From positions 372,001-436,000 of the forward strand of contig NZ_RPEN01000158.1 in NCBI RefSeq assembly GCF_003991405.1: 64,000 nucleotides of DNA, read 5' to 3'. The notes under the pieces were generated by a model, which made no database searches, was not told where the DNA came from, and worked only from the letters and a program-made list of their open reading frames with translations. The first letter of the stretch is position 1, and every line of letters starts with the position of its first letter. Shown in pieces: positions 16,403-26,324 of this stretch. A program made the position numbers and the translations under genes. Source of the DNA: Pseudorhodobacter sp. E13. Its GTDB lineage: Bacteria; Pseudomonadota; Alphaproteobacteria; Rhodobacterales; Rhodobacteraceae.

Positions 16403-17150
16403 ACCCCCGCTCATCGGCTTGCAAACGGCGTTCCAGCCAGCGCACCCCGGCGGAAACGATCAGGATCAGCACCAGATATTCCAGCACCAGCACGGTATAA
16501 ATCTCCAGCGGGCGATATTCTGACACCACAAGCTCATTGGCTTTGCGCGTCAGTTCCTGCATCCCGATCACAGAGACAAGCGACGACATTTTCAGCATAT
16601 AAACCAACTGGTTGCCCAAGGCAGGCAAGATGCGCCGGATTGCCTGCGGCAGGATTACATAGCGCATCGTGTCAACATAGCCCAGGGATACCGAATAGGC
16701 CGCCTCATATTGACCGCGCGCGATGCTCTGGATACCGGCGCGGAAAATCTCGGCCTGAAAGGCGCTGTCTGACAGGGCCAGCGCAATCACCCCGGCCCAG
16801 AATACCCCGATCGTGATGCCCGTCACAGGCGGCAGCCCGTAATAGACCCACAGGATCAGCACCAGAATGGGCACCGCGCGCACCACCTCGACATAGGCGC
16901 GGCTCATCCCGCGCAGCCATTTGTTGGGCGACAGGCCCGGCAGCGCCACCAGCAACCCCACCACAATCGAAATCGCAATCGCCGTGGCGGAAAGCTGCAC
17001 GGTATAGGCCAGCCCCGAAAGCATGAATTTCAGGTTGTTATAGCCCTGCGGCGTCGCCGGGTTCACCACATACCAGCCCCAGTTGGCCGAGCAGCCCGAC
17101 AGCAACAAAAACGCGGAAAACAGCGGGAGCAGACGCATAAACGGCCTCAA
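16401..17150 (-). CDS. Polar amino-acid ABC transporter permease
   Basis: The 249-residue product has an N-terminal hydrophobic segment ending LLSGC, a periplasmic stretch, then the HisM/GlnP-type membrane domain with the EAA loop [24 protein letters not shown]. The LLSGC looks like a lipobox but is more likely chance within a first membrane helix. Its stop-side partner, the ATPase gene, is upstream in the transcript with a 4-base overlap. The SBP is divergent at 18012, together forming one amino-acid uptake system. Confidence 0.9.
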   Translation of the reverse strand: MRPFMRLLPLFSAFLLLSGCSANWGWYVVNPATPQGYNNLKFMLSGLAYTVQLSATAIAISIVVGLLVALPGLSPNKWLRGMSRAYVEVVRAVPILVLILWVYYGLPPVTGITIGVFWAGVIALALSDSAFQAEIFRAGIQSIARGQYEAAYSVSLGYVDTMRYVILPQAIRRILPALGNQLVYMLKMSSLVSVIGMQELTRKANELVVSEYRPLEIYTVLVLEYLVLILIVSAGVRWLERRLQADERG

Positions 17151-17887
17151 TGGTTCAAAATCTTTTGCAAAAAGTCCTGCGCGCGCGGGCTTTCGGGGGC
17201 GGTGAAGAAGGTCTGCGGCGGGGCAACCTCAACGATCTCGCCAAAATCCATGAAGACCATGCGGTCAGCGACCCGGCGCGCAAAGCCCATTTCATGCGTC
17301 ACCACCAGCATTGTCATACCGGTTTCCGCCAGTTCCGCCATCACATCCAGCACTTCGGAAATCATCTCGGGGTCCAGCGCAGAGGTCGGCTCGTCAAACA
17401 GCATGATCTCAGGTTCCATGCACAAGGAGCGCGCAATCGCCACCCGCTGCTGCTGCCCGCCCGACAGTTGGCGCGGGTATTTTGCGGCCTGTTCAGGGAT
17501 GCGCACGCGGGCAAGATAGGCCTCGGCGATTTGGCGCGCCTCGGCTTGCGACATGCCTTTGCCGCGCATCGGCCCCAGCATCAGGTTTTCGATTACCGTC
17601 AGATGCGGGAACAGGTTGAACTGTTGAAACACCATCCCCACCCGGCCCCGCACCTGGGTCAGGCCCGCAGGCTCCACCCGCGTGCCCTTCACGAAAATGT
17701 CACCGCTGCCATAGGTTTCCAGCCCGTTGATACAGCGGATCAGCGTTGATTTGCCCGAGCCGGAGGGGCCGCAGATCACGATCCGCTCGCCCTTCTGCAC
17801 AGTCAGATTGATATCTTTGAGCACCTGAAACGCATCAAAATGCTTGGAAACCTGCTGAAACTGGATGATAGGCGCTGTTTCCGTCAT
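17147..17887 (-). CDS. Amino-acid ABC transporter ATP-binding protein
   Basis: The 246-residue product has Walker [11 protein letters not shown]-loop [13 protein letters not shown], signature LSGGQQQR and Walker [14 protein letters not shown], and matches the GlnQ/HisP family ([14 protein letters not shown]). It powers uptake through the downstream permease. It is the first gene of the minus-strand pair and divergent from the SBP gene over a 124-base promoter region. Confidence 0.95.
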   Translation of the reverse strand: MTETAPIIQFQQVSKHFDAFQVLKDINLTVQKGERIVICGPSGSGKSTLIRCINGLETYGSGDIFVKGTRVEPAGLTQVRGRVGMVFQQFNLFPHLTVIENLMLGPMRGKGMSQAEARQIAEAYLARVRIPEQAAKYPRQLSGGQQQRVAIARSLCMEPEIMLFDEPTSALDPEMISEVLDVMAELAETGMTMLVVTHEMGFARRVADRMVFMDFGEIVEVAPPQTFFTAPESPRAQDFLQKILNH

Positions 17888-18011
17888 GTCTTGCCTTTAC
17901 TTGGGGGGCTTTGCCTTGATCTGCCCCAAAAGGACCTAGCTTGCCTTGCATTGCAAGCCAACAACGGCGAGAACCGTTGACGAACGCAAGAGATAAACCC
18001 TTGGGGAGAAC

Positions 18012-18791
18012 ATGATGAGCTTTCTGAAAACCGCATTGATCGCGGCAACATTGGTGGCAAGCCCGGTTGTGGCAAGCGCGCAGTCGATCTTGAATGATGT
18101 GCTGTCCTCGGGCGTGCTGAAGGTTGGCACGACGGGGGACTGGAACCCGATGACGATGAAGGATGTCGCGACCAACAGCTATACCGGTTACGACATCGAC
18201 GTGATGACAGCGCTGGCGGCCGATCTGGGCGTGGCGGTGGAATTTGTGCCGACCGATTGGAAAACCTTGGTCGCGGGTGTGACCGCAGGCACCTATCACA
18301 TCACCGGCTCTGCCTCGATCAGCCCGGCGCGGGCCAAGGCGGCGGGCTATTCCAACAGCTATTTCAGCCTTGCGACCGTGCCGCTGATCAACAAGAAAGA
18401 CGCGGAACTGTTCAAGGATTGGGCCGATCTGGACAAGCCAGAGGTGACGGTGGCCGCAACCCTTGGCACTACGCAGGAAAAGCAGGTGAAAGAGTTTTTC
18501 CCCAATGCGAAATACAGCATCGTCGAGGCCCCTGCCCGCGACTTCCAAGAGGTGTTGTCGGGGCGCGCCACGGCGCATATCACCTCGAACGTAGAGGCGA
18601 ACAAGCTGGTTGCGCAATATCCCGAACTGATGATCGTGCCCGTCTCGGCGCCGCGCGCGAAAACGCCGGTGGCGATGCTGATGCCGCAGGGTGATCAAGT
18701 CTGGATCAACTATGTGAACACATGGATCACGCTGAAGCAGGAAGCCGGGCTGTTCGATGAACTGGCCGCGAAGTGGCAGCTTTCCAACTAA
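18012..18791 (+). CDS. Amino-acid ABC transporter substrate-binding protein (family 3)
   Basis: The 259-residue product has a Sec signal ending VASAQS and the SBP family-3 core: GVLKVGTTGDWNPMTMKD, GYDIDVMTALAADLGV, and later VAATLGTTQEKQVKEFF. The sequence after YTGYDID lacks several residues usual for arginine/lysine binders, and resembles the cyclohexadienyl-dehydratase-like branch; the ligand cannot be assigned. GGGGAG precedes the paired ATGs at 18012/18015. An intrinsic terminator follows. Confidence 0.88.
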   Translation: MMSFLKTALIAATLVASPVVASAQSILNDVLSSGVLKVGTTGDWNPMTMKDVATNSYTGYDIDVMTALAADLGVAVEFVPTDWKTLVAGVTAGTYHITGSASISPARAKAAGYSNSYFSLATVPLINKKDAELFKDWADLDKPEVTVAATLGTTQEKQVKEFFPNAKYSIVEAPARDFQEVLSGRATAHITSNVEANKLVAQYPELMIVPVSAPRAKTPVAMLMPQGDQVWINYVNTWITLKQEAGLFDELAAKWQLSN

Positions 18792-18811
18792 GACCATCAC
18801 ATCTATCTTCC

Positions 18812-18840
18812 AAGGGGCGCTGTGTTGCGCCCCTTTTTTT
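18812..18840 (+). terminator. Rho-independent terminator after the SBP gene
   Basis: GGGGCGC-TGTGTT-GCGCCCC followed by seven T, 22 bases beyond the SBP stop. Confidence 0.95.
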
Positions 18841-18857
18841 ATATATGAAAGCCGCAG

Positions 18858-19487
18858 ATGCTGACCGTTTACGCCATCCCGCCCAGCCTTTACTGCGCCA
18901 AGCTGCGCATCACCCTGCGCGCCAAGGGGGTGGCATGGCGCGAGGTGCTGCCGCCGGGGGGCTATGGGTCGGCGGATTACAAGGCGCTGGTGCCTTCGGG
19001 GAACCTGCCTGCCGTGCAGGTCGACGGGCTGTTGCTGGCCGATAGTGAGGCGATTGCCGAATATCTGAACGAGGTTTATCCCAGCCCCGCGATGCTGCCC
19101 GATACGGCGGCGGGCCGCGCCCGGATGCGGGAGCGCGGTCGCTTTCACGACACGCGGCTGGAACCTGCGCTGCGGGCGCTGTTTGGCAGCATCAAGGCCC
19201 CGGATGCGGCACTTTCGGCGGCGCAGTCCGGGGCGATCAGCGAACGCTTGGCGCAACTGGGCCGGATGCTGGGCGCGGATGATCTGGCCTTCGGTCTGGG
19301 CGACTGCGGCTATCCCATCACATTTGCTTGGATCGACGCGCTGACCCCGGTGCTGGGCTTGCAGATCGACTGGCCGCAGGCGGTGCGGGCCTATCGCGCG
19401 CGGGTGGAGGCGGTGGGGCCGGTGGCGGCGGAATTGCAAAGCTATGTCCCGGTGTTGCAGGCATGGCTGGCGGAGGCGCGGGGATGA
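18858..19487 (+). CDS. Glutathione S-transferase family protein, first of a tandem pair
   Basis: The 209-residue product has a thioredoxin-like N-domain (YAIPPSLYCAKLRITLRAKG, PSGNLPAV, LADSEAIAEYLNE) and an all-helical C-domain. SEAIAEYL is the conserved glutathione gamma-Glu contact. The active-site region is SLYCAK, so a Ser or Cys may do catalysis. About half of its residues recur in the next gene in the same order, so the two arose by duplication. Substrate unknown. Confidence 0.88.
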   Translation: MLTVYAIPPSLYCAKLRITLRAKGVAWREVLPPGGYGSADYKALVPSGNLPAVQVDGLLLADSEAIAEYLNEVYPSPAMLPDTAAGRARMRERGRFHDTRLEPALRALFGSIKAPDAALSAAQSGAISERLAQLGRMLGADDLAFGLGDCGYPITFAWIDALTPVLGLQIDWPQAVRAYRARVEAVGPVAAELQSYVPVLQAWLAEARG

Positions 19488-20119
19488 TCCTTTATGCGGT
19501 GCCGCACAGCCTTTATTGCGCCAAAACCCGCATCCTGCTGCGCGCCAAAGGCTTGGAGTGGCAAGAGTGCAGCCCGGCGCAGGACCCTGCGGGCTTTGCC
19601 GCAGCCTCACCCTTTGGGAACCTGCCTGCCTTGCGGCACCGGGATTTTGGCTTAAGCGACAGCGAGGCGATTGCCGAATATCTGGACGAGGTTTTTCCGG
19701 TGCCGCCGATGTTGCCGCAAACGCCCGAGGCCCGCGCGAGGGCGCGGGAACGGGGGCGGTTTCACGACACACGGCTGGAGCCTGCGGTAAGGGCGCTGTT
19801 CCCACGGGTGGCAAAGCCTGATGACGCGGCGGCAGGGACCGCGATGGCGGCGGTGTCCAACCGTTTGGCGCAGCTTGCCGCGCTGCTGGCGCATCCCTTG
19901 CCCTTTGGTCTGGGCGATTGCGGCTTTGCGCCGACCTTCCTTTGGATAGATTCTTTGGCGCAGGACTGCGGCCTTCTGCCCTGCTGGCCGGACGCGGTGC
20001 TGCGCTGGCGCGGGGTCTTGGAAGCGGAGCCTGCGGTGGCGCAGGAACTGGCCGCCTATCGCCCCCATGCCGCCGCGTGGATGGCCGAGAAACGCGCCTT
20101 GCGGGCAGCGCCGGGTTAG
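19484..20119 (+). CDS. Glutathione S-transferase family protein, second of a tandem pair
   Basis: The 211-residue product begins MILYAVPHSLYCAKTRILL and keeps FGNLPAL, SDSEAIAEYLDEVFP and the shared GRFHDTRLEPAVRALF segment. Its ATG overlaps the stop of the first GST by 4 bases. The C-domain differs more than the N-domain, suggesting different electrophilic substrates. The start is set by the overlap; the longer open frame upstream is out of register with the paralogue. Confidence 0.88.
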   Translation: MILYAVPHSLYCAKTRILLRAKGLEWQECSPAQDPAGFAAASPFGNLPALRHRDFGLSDSEAIAEYLDEVFPVPPMLPQTPEARARARERGRFHDTRLEPAVRALFPRVAKPDDAAAGTAMAAVSNRLAQLAALLAHPLPFGLGDCGFAPTFLWIDSLAQDCGLLPCWPDAVLRWRGVLEAEPAVAQELAAYRPHAAAWMAEKRALRAAPG

Positions 20120-20168
20120 TGGCGGGCCGGGCGGGGGCTGACTGCCCCCCTTTGCCTTACGGCAAATT

Positions 20169-20200
20169 CCCCCCGTGGATATTTGGGCCGAAAAGAAAGC
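20169..20200 (+). terminator. Dispersed element, copy E (after the GST pair)
   Basis: CCCCCCGTGGATATTTGGG then CCGAAAAGAAAG; a diverged copy with a weak stem, 49 bases past the GST stop in its orientation. Confidence 0.4.
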
Positions 20201-20222
20201 GGGGCCGGCGATTGGGCTGTGG

Positions 20223-21062
20223 TCAGGGCACGAGGAAGGGTTTGGCCTGCATCGTGGCGGGAATATCTGCCCCCAGACGCGACAGGATGGTGGGGGCAAG
20301 CGCCAGTTGGTCGAGCAGGACATCTCGGCTGGGGCCGGTGGCGGGGCCGAAGTAATAAAGCGCGAAATCCTGCTGATCCGCGCCCGCGCCGCCGTGATGG
20401 CCACGCATCGACTGGCCGTGATCGGCGGTGACGATCACCTCATAGCCTGATCTGCGCCAGCGGTCGATCCACGGGGCGAGCTGATAATCCAATCGGTAGC
20501 AGGCATCGTCCATTTCGTGGCAATCATGGCCGAAGCGGTGGCCCATACTGTCGAGGGTGCATGTGTGCAACATGCCGTAATGCAGGCCGAAGCGTTCGGT
20601 GAGCATGGTCAGCGTGGCGAAGAGATCATTGTCTGCGGGGGTGGTCTGATTGATCAGGTTATAGCCATACATCGTGTGAAAGCGGCCATGGTTGATGCTG
20701 GTGCTTTCGGGTTCGTCATATTCCAGATCGCGGACGGGATCGAAGGGCGCGCGGTTGAAAAACTCGGACCAGAAGGAATGTGCGACGGCGCCGGTGATCC
20801 CGCCTGCTGCGCGGGTCTGGCTGAAGATATCTGGCTGGGGCAGGCGTTTGACGGCCTCATTGCCCCAGGTGCCATGCACCTGCGGCGGCGTGCCGGTGTG
20901 GATGGTGGCATAGCAGGAGGCGGAGGTGGAAGGCAGCGTGGCGCGCATTTTCCAGACCTGCGCCTGCCCCTGCGCGACCCAGCCTTCGAGATTGCCAAAA
21001 AGGCGGCGCCAATTGGCGTAAGGCACACCGTCGAGGATGATGAGGAGGAGTTTGGTCTTCAT
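20223..21062 (-). CDS. Alkaline-phosphatase superfamily phosphodiesterase/nucleotide pyrophosphatase
   Basis: The 279-residue product has the type I phosphodiesterase core: metal Asp in LLIILDGVPY, nucleophile region LPSTSASCYATIHTGTPP, then HTCTLDSMGHRFG and VTADHGQS. No signal peptide is visible. Family members hydrolyse phosphodiesters or phosphonates with two Zn. It is the last gene of, or just beyond, the dipeptide-type ABC operon (75 bases from its ATPase stop); its link to peptide transport is unclear. Confidence 0.8.
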   Translation of the reverse strand: MKTKLLLIILDGVPYANWRRLFGNLEGWVAQGQAQVWKMRATLPSTSASCYATIHTGTPPQVHGTWGNEAVKRLPQPDIFSQTRAAGGITGAVAHSFWSEFFNRAPFDPVRDLEYDEPESTSINHGRFHTMYGYNLINQTTPADNDLFATLTMLTERFGLHYGMLHTCTLDSMGHRFGHDCHEMDDACYRLDYQLAPWIDRWRRSGYEVIVTADHGQSMRGHHGGAGADQQDFALYYFGPATGPSRDVLLDQLALAPTILSRLGADIPATMQAKPFLVP

Positions 21063-21095
21063 TTCGGGGACTTGCGATTATGGCCGGGGGCGGAT

Positions 21096-21130
21096 GCCTC
21101 CGGCGGGGATATTTGGGAATAGATGATGGG
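21096..21130 (+). repeat. Dispersed hairpin/T-tract element, copy F
   Basis: CCTCCGGCGGGG, ATATTTGGG, AATAGATGATGG on the plus strand, between the ATPase stop and the phosphodiesterase start, both of which are minus-strand genes, so it is antisense to the transcript. Confidence 0.5.
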
Positions 21131-21136
21131 GGGCGG

Positions 21137-22771
21137 TCAGTTGCCTGCCGCCTCCATCTTGCGATTGGCGATGGTGCGTTCCAGCCAGCCCAGTTCCATT
21201 TCCGGCACCGAGGAGAGCAGCAGATCGGTGTAGTCATCGAATGGGGGCGACAGCACATCGGTTTTGGAGCCATATCGCACCACGCGGCCTTGATACATCA
21301 CCGCGATACTGTCGGCGATGGCACGGACGGTGGCAAGATCATGGGTGATGAACAGATAGGCCACGTTTTCGATCTTTTGCAGGTTGAGCAACAGCTTGAG
21401 GATGCCATCGGCCACCAGCGGATCGAGTGCCGATGTCACCTCATCGCAGATGATCATCCGGGGTTTGGCGGCCAAGGCGCGGGCGATGCAGACACGCTGT
21501 TTCTGCCCGCCCGAAAGTTCAGCGGGGTAGCGATCTATGAAGCCTTCGCCCATCTCGATCTCATCCAGCAATTCCTGAATGCGCTTGCGTTTCGCCTCGC
21601 CGCGCAGGCCGAAGTAAAATTCCAACGGGCGGCCGATGATGGTGCCGACCGTCTGGCGCGGGTTCATCGCGACATCGGCCATCTGATAGATCATCTGAAC
21701 CTCGCGCAGGTCATCGCGGCTGCGCTGTTCGAAATCGGCAGGAAGGCTGCGGCCCGCAAAGGTAATTTCGCCCTTGCTGGGGGGCAAAAGCCCGGTGATC
21801 ACGCGCGCCAGCGTTGACTTGCCAGAGCCGGATTCGCCCACGATGGCGAGGGTTTGCGCCTCGGGCAGGTCCACCGTCACATCTTTCAGCACATCGAATT
21901 TTGTGCCGCGATAGCGCGCGGTGATGCCTTTGACCGACAGAACCGGCGTGCCCCCGGTTTTTTCCTTGTGGGTGATCGAGCGGACCGAGACGAGCGCCTG
22001 CGTATAAGCCTCGGACGGGGCGTTGATGATATGGTCGGTGGTGCCATATTCGACCATATGACCGCCGCGCAGCACAAGGATATGATCGGCGATCTGGGCC
22101 ACCACGGCCAGATCATGCGTGATATAAAGCGCGGCCACCCCGGTTTCGACAATCGCGCGTTTGATCGCGGCCAGCACCTCGATCTGGGTGGTCACGTCCA
22201 ATGCGGTGGTGGGTTCGTCAAAGATCACAAGATCGGGTTTCGGGCACAGTGCCATGGCTGTCATCACCCGTTGCAACTGCCCGCCGGAGACCTGATGCGG
22301 ATAGCGGTTGCCGATGGTTTCGGGGTTGGGCAGGCCAAGCTGGGTGAACAACGAGACGGCGCGCTCCTCTGCCTCGGCCCGGGTCATCAGCCCGTGGTGC
22401 AGGGTGGTTTCGATCACCTGTTCCATCAGCTTTTTGGCCGGGTTGAAGGCGGCGGCGGCGGATTGGGCGACATATGTCACCTCCCGCCCGCGCAGGGCGC
22501 GCAGGCCCGCAGGCCCGGCCTTCAGGATATCGCGGCCGTTGACGAACACCTCGCCCCCGGTGATGCGCACACCCCCGCGCCCATAAGCCATGGCGGACAG
22601 GCCGATGGTGGATTTGCCCGCCCCGGATTCGCCGATCAGCCCCAGCACCTTGCCCTTTTCCACCGCAAAGGACACGCCTTCGACGATGGTGATATCGCGC
22701 GGGGGTTCACCAGGGGGATAGGCGGTCGCCTCGATCTTCAGGCCTTTGACCTCTAGCAAAGCGTCGCTCAT
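21137..22771 (-). CDS. Dipeptide-type ABC transporter, fused double ATP-binding protein
   Basis: The 544-residue product holds two ABC cassettes in one chain. The first has [17 protein letters not shown] and [11 protein letters not shown]; the second, after about residue 275, has [17 protein letters not shown] and [11 protein letters not shown]. Oligopeptide/nickel systems normally use two proteins (DppD and DppF); fusions such as GsiA and YejF are known. It couples ATP to uptake through the two permeases encoded just upstream (4-base overlap with the DppC-like gene). Confidence 0.95.
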   Translation of the reverse strand: MSDALLEVKGLKIEATAYPPGEPPRDITIVEGVSFAVEKGKVLGLIGESGAGKSTIGLSAMAYGRGGVRITGGEVFVNGRDILKAGPAGLRALRGREVTYVAQSAAAAFNPAKKLMEQVIETTLHHGLMTRAEAEERAVSLFTQLGLPNPETIGNRYPHQVSGGQLQRVMTAMALCPKPDLVIFDEPTTALDVTTQIEVLAAIKRAIVETGVAALYITHDLAVVAQIADHILVLRGGHMVEYGTTDHIINAPSEAYTQALVSVRSITHKEKTGGTPVLSVKGITARYRGTKFDVLKDVTVDLPEAQTLAIVGESGSGKSTLARVITGLLPPSKGEITFAGRSLPADFEQRSRDDLREVQMIYQMADVAMNPRQTVGTIIGRPLEFYFGLRGEAKRKRIQELLDEIEMGEGFIDRYPAELSGGQKQRVCIARALAAKPRMIICDEVTSALDPLVADGILKLLLNLQKIENVAYLFITHDLATVRAIADSIAVMYQGRVVRYGSKTDVLSPPFDDYTDLLLSSVPEMELGWLERTIANRKMEAAGN

Positions 22772-23580
22772 CCGCGGCCCCCTTTCAGGCTGGTGGTGCG
22801 CGTCAGCACCCAGTCGGCAACCAGATTGACCGAAATCGCCAGCGAGGCGATGGCGAAGGCCGGGATCAGGCCGGCCATGACGCCGTAAGCGATGCCGTCC
22901 TTGTTTTCCTTAACAATCCCGCCCCAATCGGCCATGGGCGGTTGCACACCAAGGCCAAGGAAAGACAGGGTGGAAATGAACAGCACCGCAAAGATAAAGC
23001 GCAGCCCCATTTCAGCGACCAGCGGCGAGAGCGCGTTGGGCAAAATCTCGCGGAAGATGATCCACATCTGCTTTTCGCCCCGCAGGCGCGCGGCCTCGAC
23101 ATAATCCATCACGTTGATATCCACGGCCACCGCTCGGCTCAGGCGGAACACCCGCGTGCTGTCCAAAATTCCCATCACAAGGATCAGCACAGGCAGCGTC
23201 ACCGGCATCACCGACAGCACCACCAGCGCGGAAATCAGCGAGGGGATCGACATCATCAGATCGACACCCCGGCTGAGGACCTGATCCACCAAGCCGCCTT
23301 TTACCGCAGCAAAGAAGCCCAGAACCGAGCCCAGCGAGAAAGACAGCAAAGTGGCGGCGGTGGCGATGAAAATGGTGGTTTGCCCGCCATAGATCATGCG
23401 CGACAGCAAATCGCGCCCGATGGTGTCGGTGCCCAGCCAATGCGCCCAGGATGCAGGCTCCCAACTGTTGCCGACCACTTCGGCCATGCCGTAGGGGGCG
23501 ATGAAATCGGCGAAAATCGCCATGAAAAAGTAAAGCCCTGTAAAGAACAAGCCGATCAGGGCTGCGAATGGAATGCGCAT
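22768..23580 (-). CDS. Dipeptide-type ABC transporter permease (DppC-like)
   Basis: The 270-residue product has an N-terminal membrane helix, the DppC landmark WLGTDTIGRDLLSRMIYGG, about five further helices and the EAA loop EAARLRGEKQMWIIFREILPN. ATG 23580 (MRIPFAALIG) is chosen over the longer frame because it gives the usual short cytoplasmic N-terminus. It pairs with the DppB-like permease 10 bases upstream. Confidence 0.93.
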   Translation of the reverse strand: MRIPFAALIGLFFTGLYFFMAIFADFIAPYGMAEVVGNSWEPASWAHWLGTDTIGRDLLSRMIYGGQTTIFIATAATLLSFSLGSVLGFFAAVKGGLVDQVLSRGVDLMMSIPSLISALVVLSVMPVTLPVLILVMGILDSTRVFRLSRAVAVDINVMDYVEAARLRGEKQMWIIFREILPNALSPLVAEMGLRFIFAVLFISTLSFLGLGVQPPMADWGGIVKENKDGIAYGVMAGLIPAFAIASLAISVNLVADWVLTRTTSLKGGRG

Positions 23581-23590
23581 AACCGCCCCC

Positions 23591-24547
23591 TTATTTCGGA
23601 TGCCGCAGGCGCGGGTTTGCCAGAATGGAAACCACATCGGCGACAAGGTTCAGCCCGATATAGACGGCGGCAAACACCAGCCCGCAGGCCTGCACCACCG
23701 GCACATCGCGTTTGGCCACATGATCCACCAGATATTGCCCCATGCCGGGATAGACAAAGACCACCTCGACCACGACCACGCCGACCACCAGATAGGCAAG
23801 GTTCAGCATGACCACATTGACCACAGGGGCAATGGCATTGGGCAGGGCATGGCGGGCGATGATGGTGAATTTGCGCAGGCCTTTCAACTCGGCCGTTTCC
23901 ACATAGGGCGATTGCATGACGTTCAGGATGGCGGCGCGCGTCATCCGCATCATATGACCCAAGACCACCAGCACCAGCACGATCACCGGCAGCGCGATGG
24001 TATAAAGCTTGTCCCAGAAGGGCATCCCGTCATAGACGGTGGCAAGCGAGGGCAGCACGCGGAACTGCACCGACAGGAAGAAAATCGCGATATAGCCCAG
24101 CAGGAATTCCGGCACCGACACCGTGGCCAAAGTGATCGACGAGATCACCCGGTCCGGCCAGCGGCCCTGATAGCGCACGGCGATCAGGCCAAGGATGATG
24201 GCGGTGGGCACGGCCACAACGGCGGCCCAGAAGGCAAGGAACAGCGTATTGCCAAGCCGCTTGCCCATCGAGGTCGCGATGTCCTGACCATTGGTCAGCG
24301 CGGTGCCCAGATCGCCTTGCATGGCGGCGAACAGCCAGTTCAGATAGCGGGTCAAGGGCGGATCATTCAGCCCAAGTTCAGCGCGCAAATTGGCCAGCGT
24401 CTCGGGTGTGGCCCCCTGCCCCAAAATGCTTTGCGCCACATCGCCCGGCAGTATCTGCGTGCCGATAAAGATCAGCACCGACGCGGCAAACAGCAGGAGC
24501 AGGCCCAGCGCAATTCGCTGGGCCAACAGTTTTATGACAGGATGCAC
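23591..24547 (-). CDS. Dipeptide-type ABC transporter permease (DppB-like)
   Basis: The 318-residue product starts at GTG 24547 (HPVIKLLAQRIALGL), which matches the DppB N-terminal helix; a longer start would add unlikely Arg-rich residues overlapping the SBP gene. DppB features include the long periplasmic loop with LPGDVAQSILGQGATPE and LGLNDPPLTRYLNWL, and an EAA-type loop before FTIIARHALPNAI. It lies 10 bases after the SBP stop. Confidence 0.92.
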   Translation of the reverse strand: MHPVIKLLAQRIALGLLLLFAASVLIFIGTQILPGDVAQSILGQGATPETLANLRAELGLNDPPLTRYLNWLFAAMQGDLGTALTNGQDIATSMGKRLGNTLFLAFWAAVVAVPTAIILGLIAVRYQGRWPDRVISSITLATVSVPEFLLGYIAIFFLSVQFRVLPSLATVYDGMPFWDKLYTIALPVIVLVLVVLGHMMRMTRAAILNVMQSPYVETAELKGLRKFTIIARHALPNAIAPVVNVVMLNLAYLVVGVVVVEVVFVYPGMGQYLVDHVAKRDVPVVQACGLVFAAVYIGLNLVADVVSILANPRLRHPK

Positions 24548-24557
24548 AAGCAGGCCC

Positions 24558-26126
24558 TTACGCCAGCCAGGTCTTGTGCGGGGCAAGCCCGTTCATGCAT
24601 TCCTGCACGCCGTTCTTTTCCCAACCCTGCACGCCATCGCCAACGGCTTCGATGAAGTCGTTGAACATCGGGCAGATCAAGCCGCCATCGTCATGCACCA
24701 TCTTGCTCAACTCGGCATACATTTCGGTGCGCTTGGCCGGGTCCAGTTCGGCGCGGGCTTTCAACAGCAGATCATCAAAGGCCGGCACTTTGAAACGGGT
24801 GTCGTTCCAATCGGCGGTAGACAGATAGGCGGTGGAGAACATCTGATCCTGCACCGGACGGCCACCCCAATAGGAGGCGCAGAAGGGTTGCTTGTTCCAG
24901 ACTTCCGACCAGTAACCATCATTCGGCTCACGCTTGATTTCCAGCGGGATACCGGCCGCAGCGGCGGATTGCTGGAACAAGGCGCCCGCATCCACGGCAC
25001 CGGGGAAGGCCCCTTCGGCCACGCGCAGAATGATCGGGCTGCCATCATGGCCGGATTTCTTATAGGCCTCGGCAGCGGCTGCCGGGTCATATTTGCGCTG
25101 CTCCAACGCGGTGAATAGTGGATAGGCCGCGTTGATCGGCGTGTCATTGCCCACCGAGCCATAGCCATCAAGGATCTTGTCGACCATTTCTTCGCGGTTG
25201 ATCGCCAGTTTCAGCGCGTTGCGCAGATCGGCATTGTCAAACGGTGCGGTGTCGCAATGCATGATGAACACATAATGCCCACGGCCCGAGACGTTCTGCA
25301 CCGTCAGCCCCGGTGCGCGGCTGAGCAGTTTGGCGATCTTCGGATCAACGCGGTTGGCGATATGCACCTGACCGGACTGGATCGCGGCCATACGCGCGGT
25401 GGCATCGTTGATGACGGTGATTTCCACGCCATCGTAATGGCCACGGGTATCATCCCAGTAATCCGCGAATTTCTCAAAGGTGTGGCGCACACCCGGCTCG
25501 TTCACGACGATCTTGTAAGCGCCGCAGCCGATGCCGTCATCCGGGGTTGCCACGCTGCTGGCCGGTTGGATTTGCAGGTGATAATCGGCCATCAGATAGG
25601 GAAGGTCGGCGTTGCCCGCTTTCAGCGTCACTTCAACCACATTGCCATCGACTTTCATCGACTCGATGCCTTCCATGATGCCGAACGCACCCGAGGAACT
25701 GTCTTTGTTGGAATGGCGTTCCAGCGTGGCCAGCACGTCTGCGGGCGTCAGATCGGCCCCATTGTGGAATTTCACACCCTGGCGGATGGTAAAGCGCCAG
25801 ACCACCGCATCGGCAGAGCTTTCGACAGCTTCGGCGATCCGCATTTCCAGCGTGCCGTCGGCGGCCACATCAACCAGCGGCTCGCCCATGATCCGGCACA
25901 GGTGGAACGGCACCTGGCTGGCGGCCAGACCCGGATCAAGGCTGTTGGTGCTTTCACCGCCGCCCAGACCCATCTTCAGAATACCGCCCTTTTTGACTTC
26001 TTGGGCCAGCGCAGGCGTGCCCGACATCGCCACCGCACCAAAGGCCGCTGCCGTGCCCATAAAGCCGCGGCGGCTCAGGCGGGCGGCATCAATCCGGTCG
26101 ATGAGTTTTGCAAGATCGTCTTTCAT
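24558..26126 (-). CDS. Peptide-type ABC transporter substrate-binding protein (family 5)
   Basis: The 522-residue product has a twin-arginine type leader (LSRRGFMGTAAAFGA, cleavage after ALAQ) and family-5 SBP signatures: NSLDPGLAAS, WRFTIRQGVKFHNGADLTPADV and ALKLAINREEMVDKIL. It should bind a peptide or similar ligand in the periplasm after Tat export. ATG 26126 with GGAGAAACG upstream is chosen. It is the first gene of the transport operon; the adjacent CocE-type hydrolase suggests use of proline-containing peptides or esters. Confidence 0.93.
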   Translation of the reverse strand: MKDDLAKLIDRIDAARLSRRGFMGTAAAFGAVAMSGTPALAQEVKKGGILKMGLGGGESTNSLDPGLAASQVPFHLCRIMGEPLVDVAADGTLEMRIAEAVESSADAVVWRFTIRQGVKFHNGADLTPADVLATLERHSNKDSSSGAFGIMEGIESMKVDGNVVEVTLKAGNADLPYLMADYHLQIQPASSVATPDDGIGCGAYKIVVNEPGVRHTFEKFADYWDDTRGHYDGVEITVINDATARMAAIQSGQVHIANRVDPKIAKLLSRAPGLTVQNVSGRGHYVFIMHCDTAPFDNADLRNALKLAINREEMVDKILDGYGSVGNDTPINAAYPLFTALEQRKYDPAAAAEAYKKSGHDGSPIILRVAEGAFPGAVDAGALFQQSAAAAGIPLEIKREPNDGYWSEVWNKQPFCASYWGGRPVQDQMFSTAYLSTADWNDTRFKVPAFDDLLLKARAELDPAKRTEMYAELSKMVHDDGGLICPMFNDFIEAVGDGVQGWEKNGVQECMNGLAPHKTWLA

Positions 26127-26324
26127 TCGTTTCTCCCTGATCAGCATGTGCTGTTTTTGTTGTCTCTTGGGTCAATAAACCCGCTTCTAGGCGTTCAGGC
26201 AACATTTACTTTGGTCTGGACTAGCCTAAATCGTGGGGTGGCGCGCCGTGCTGCGCCTTTCATGGCCACATCTTTGCCCTTCTTAGGTCATTGCGCCTGT
26301 GATCACAACCAACCCCCCTGCCCG

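Noticed and set aside
17835-19814. Long minus-strand open frame opposite the SBP and GST genes
   Set aside because: Antisense to genes with clear domains; composition typical of GC-rich shadow frames.
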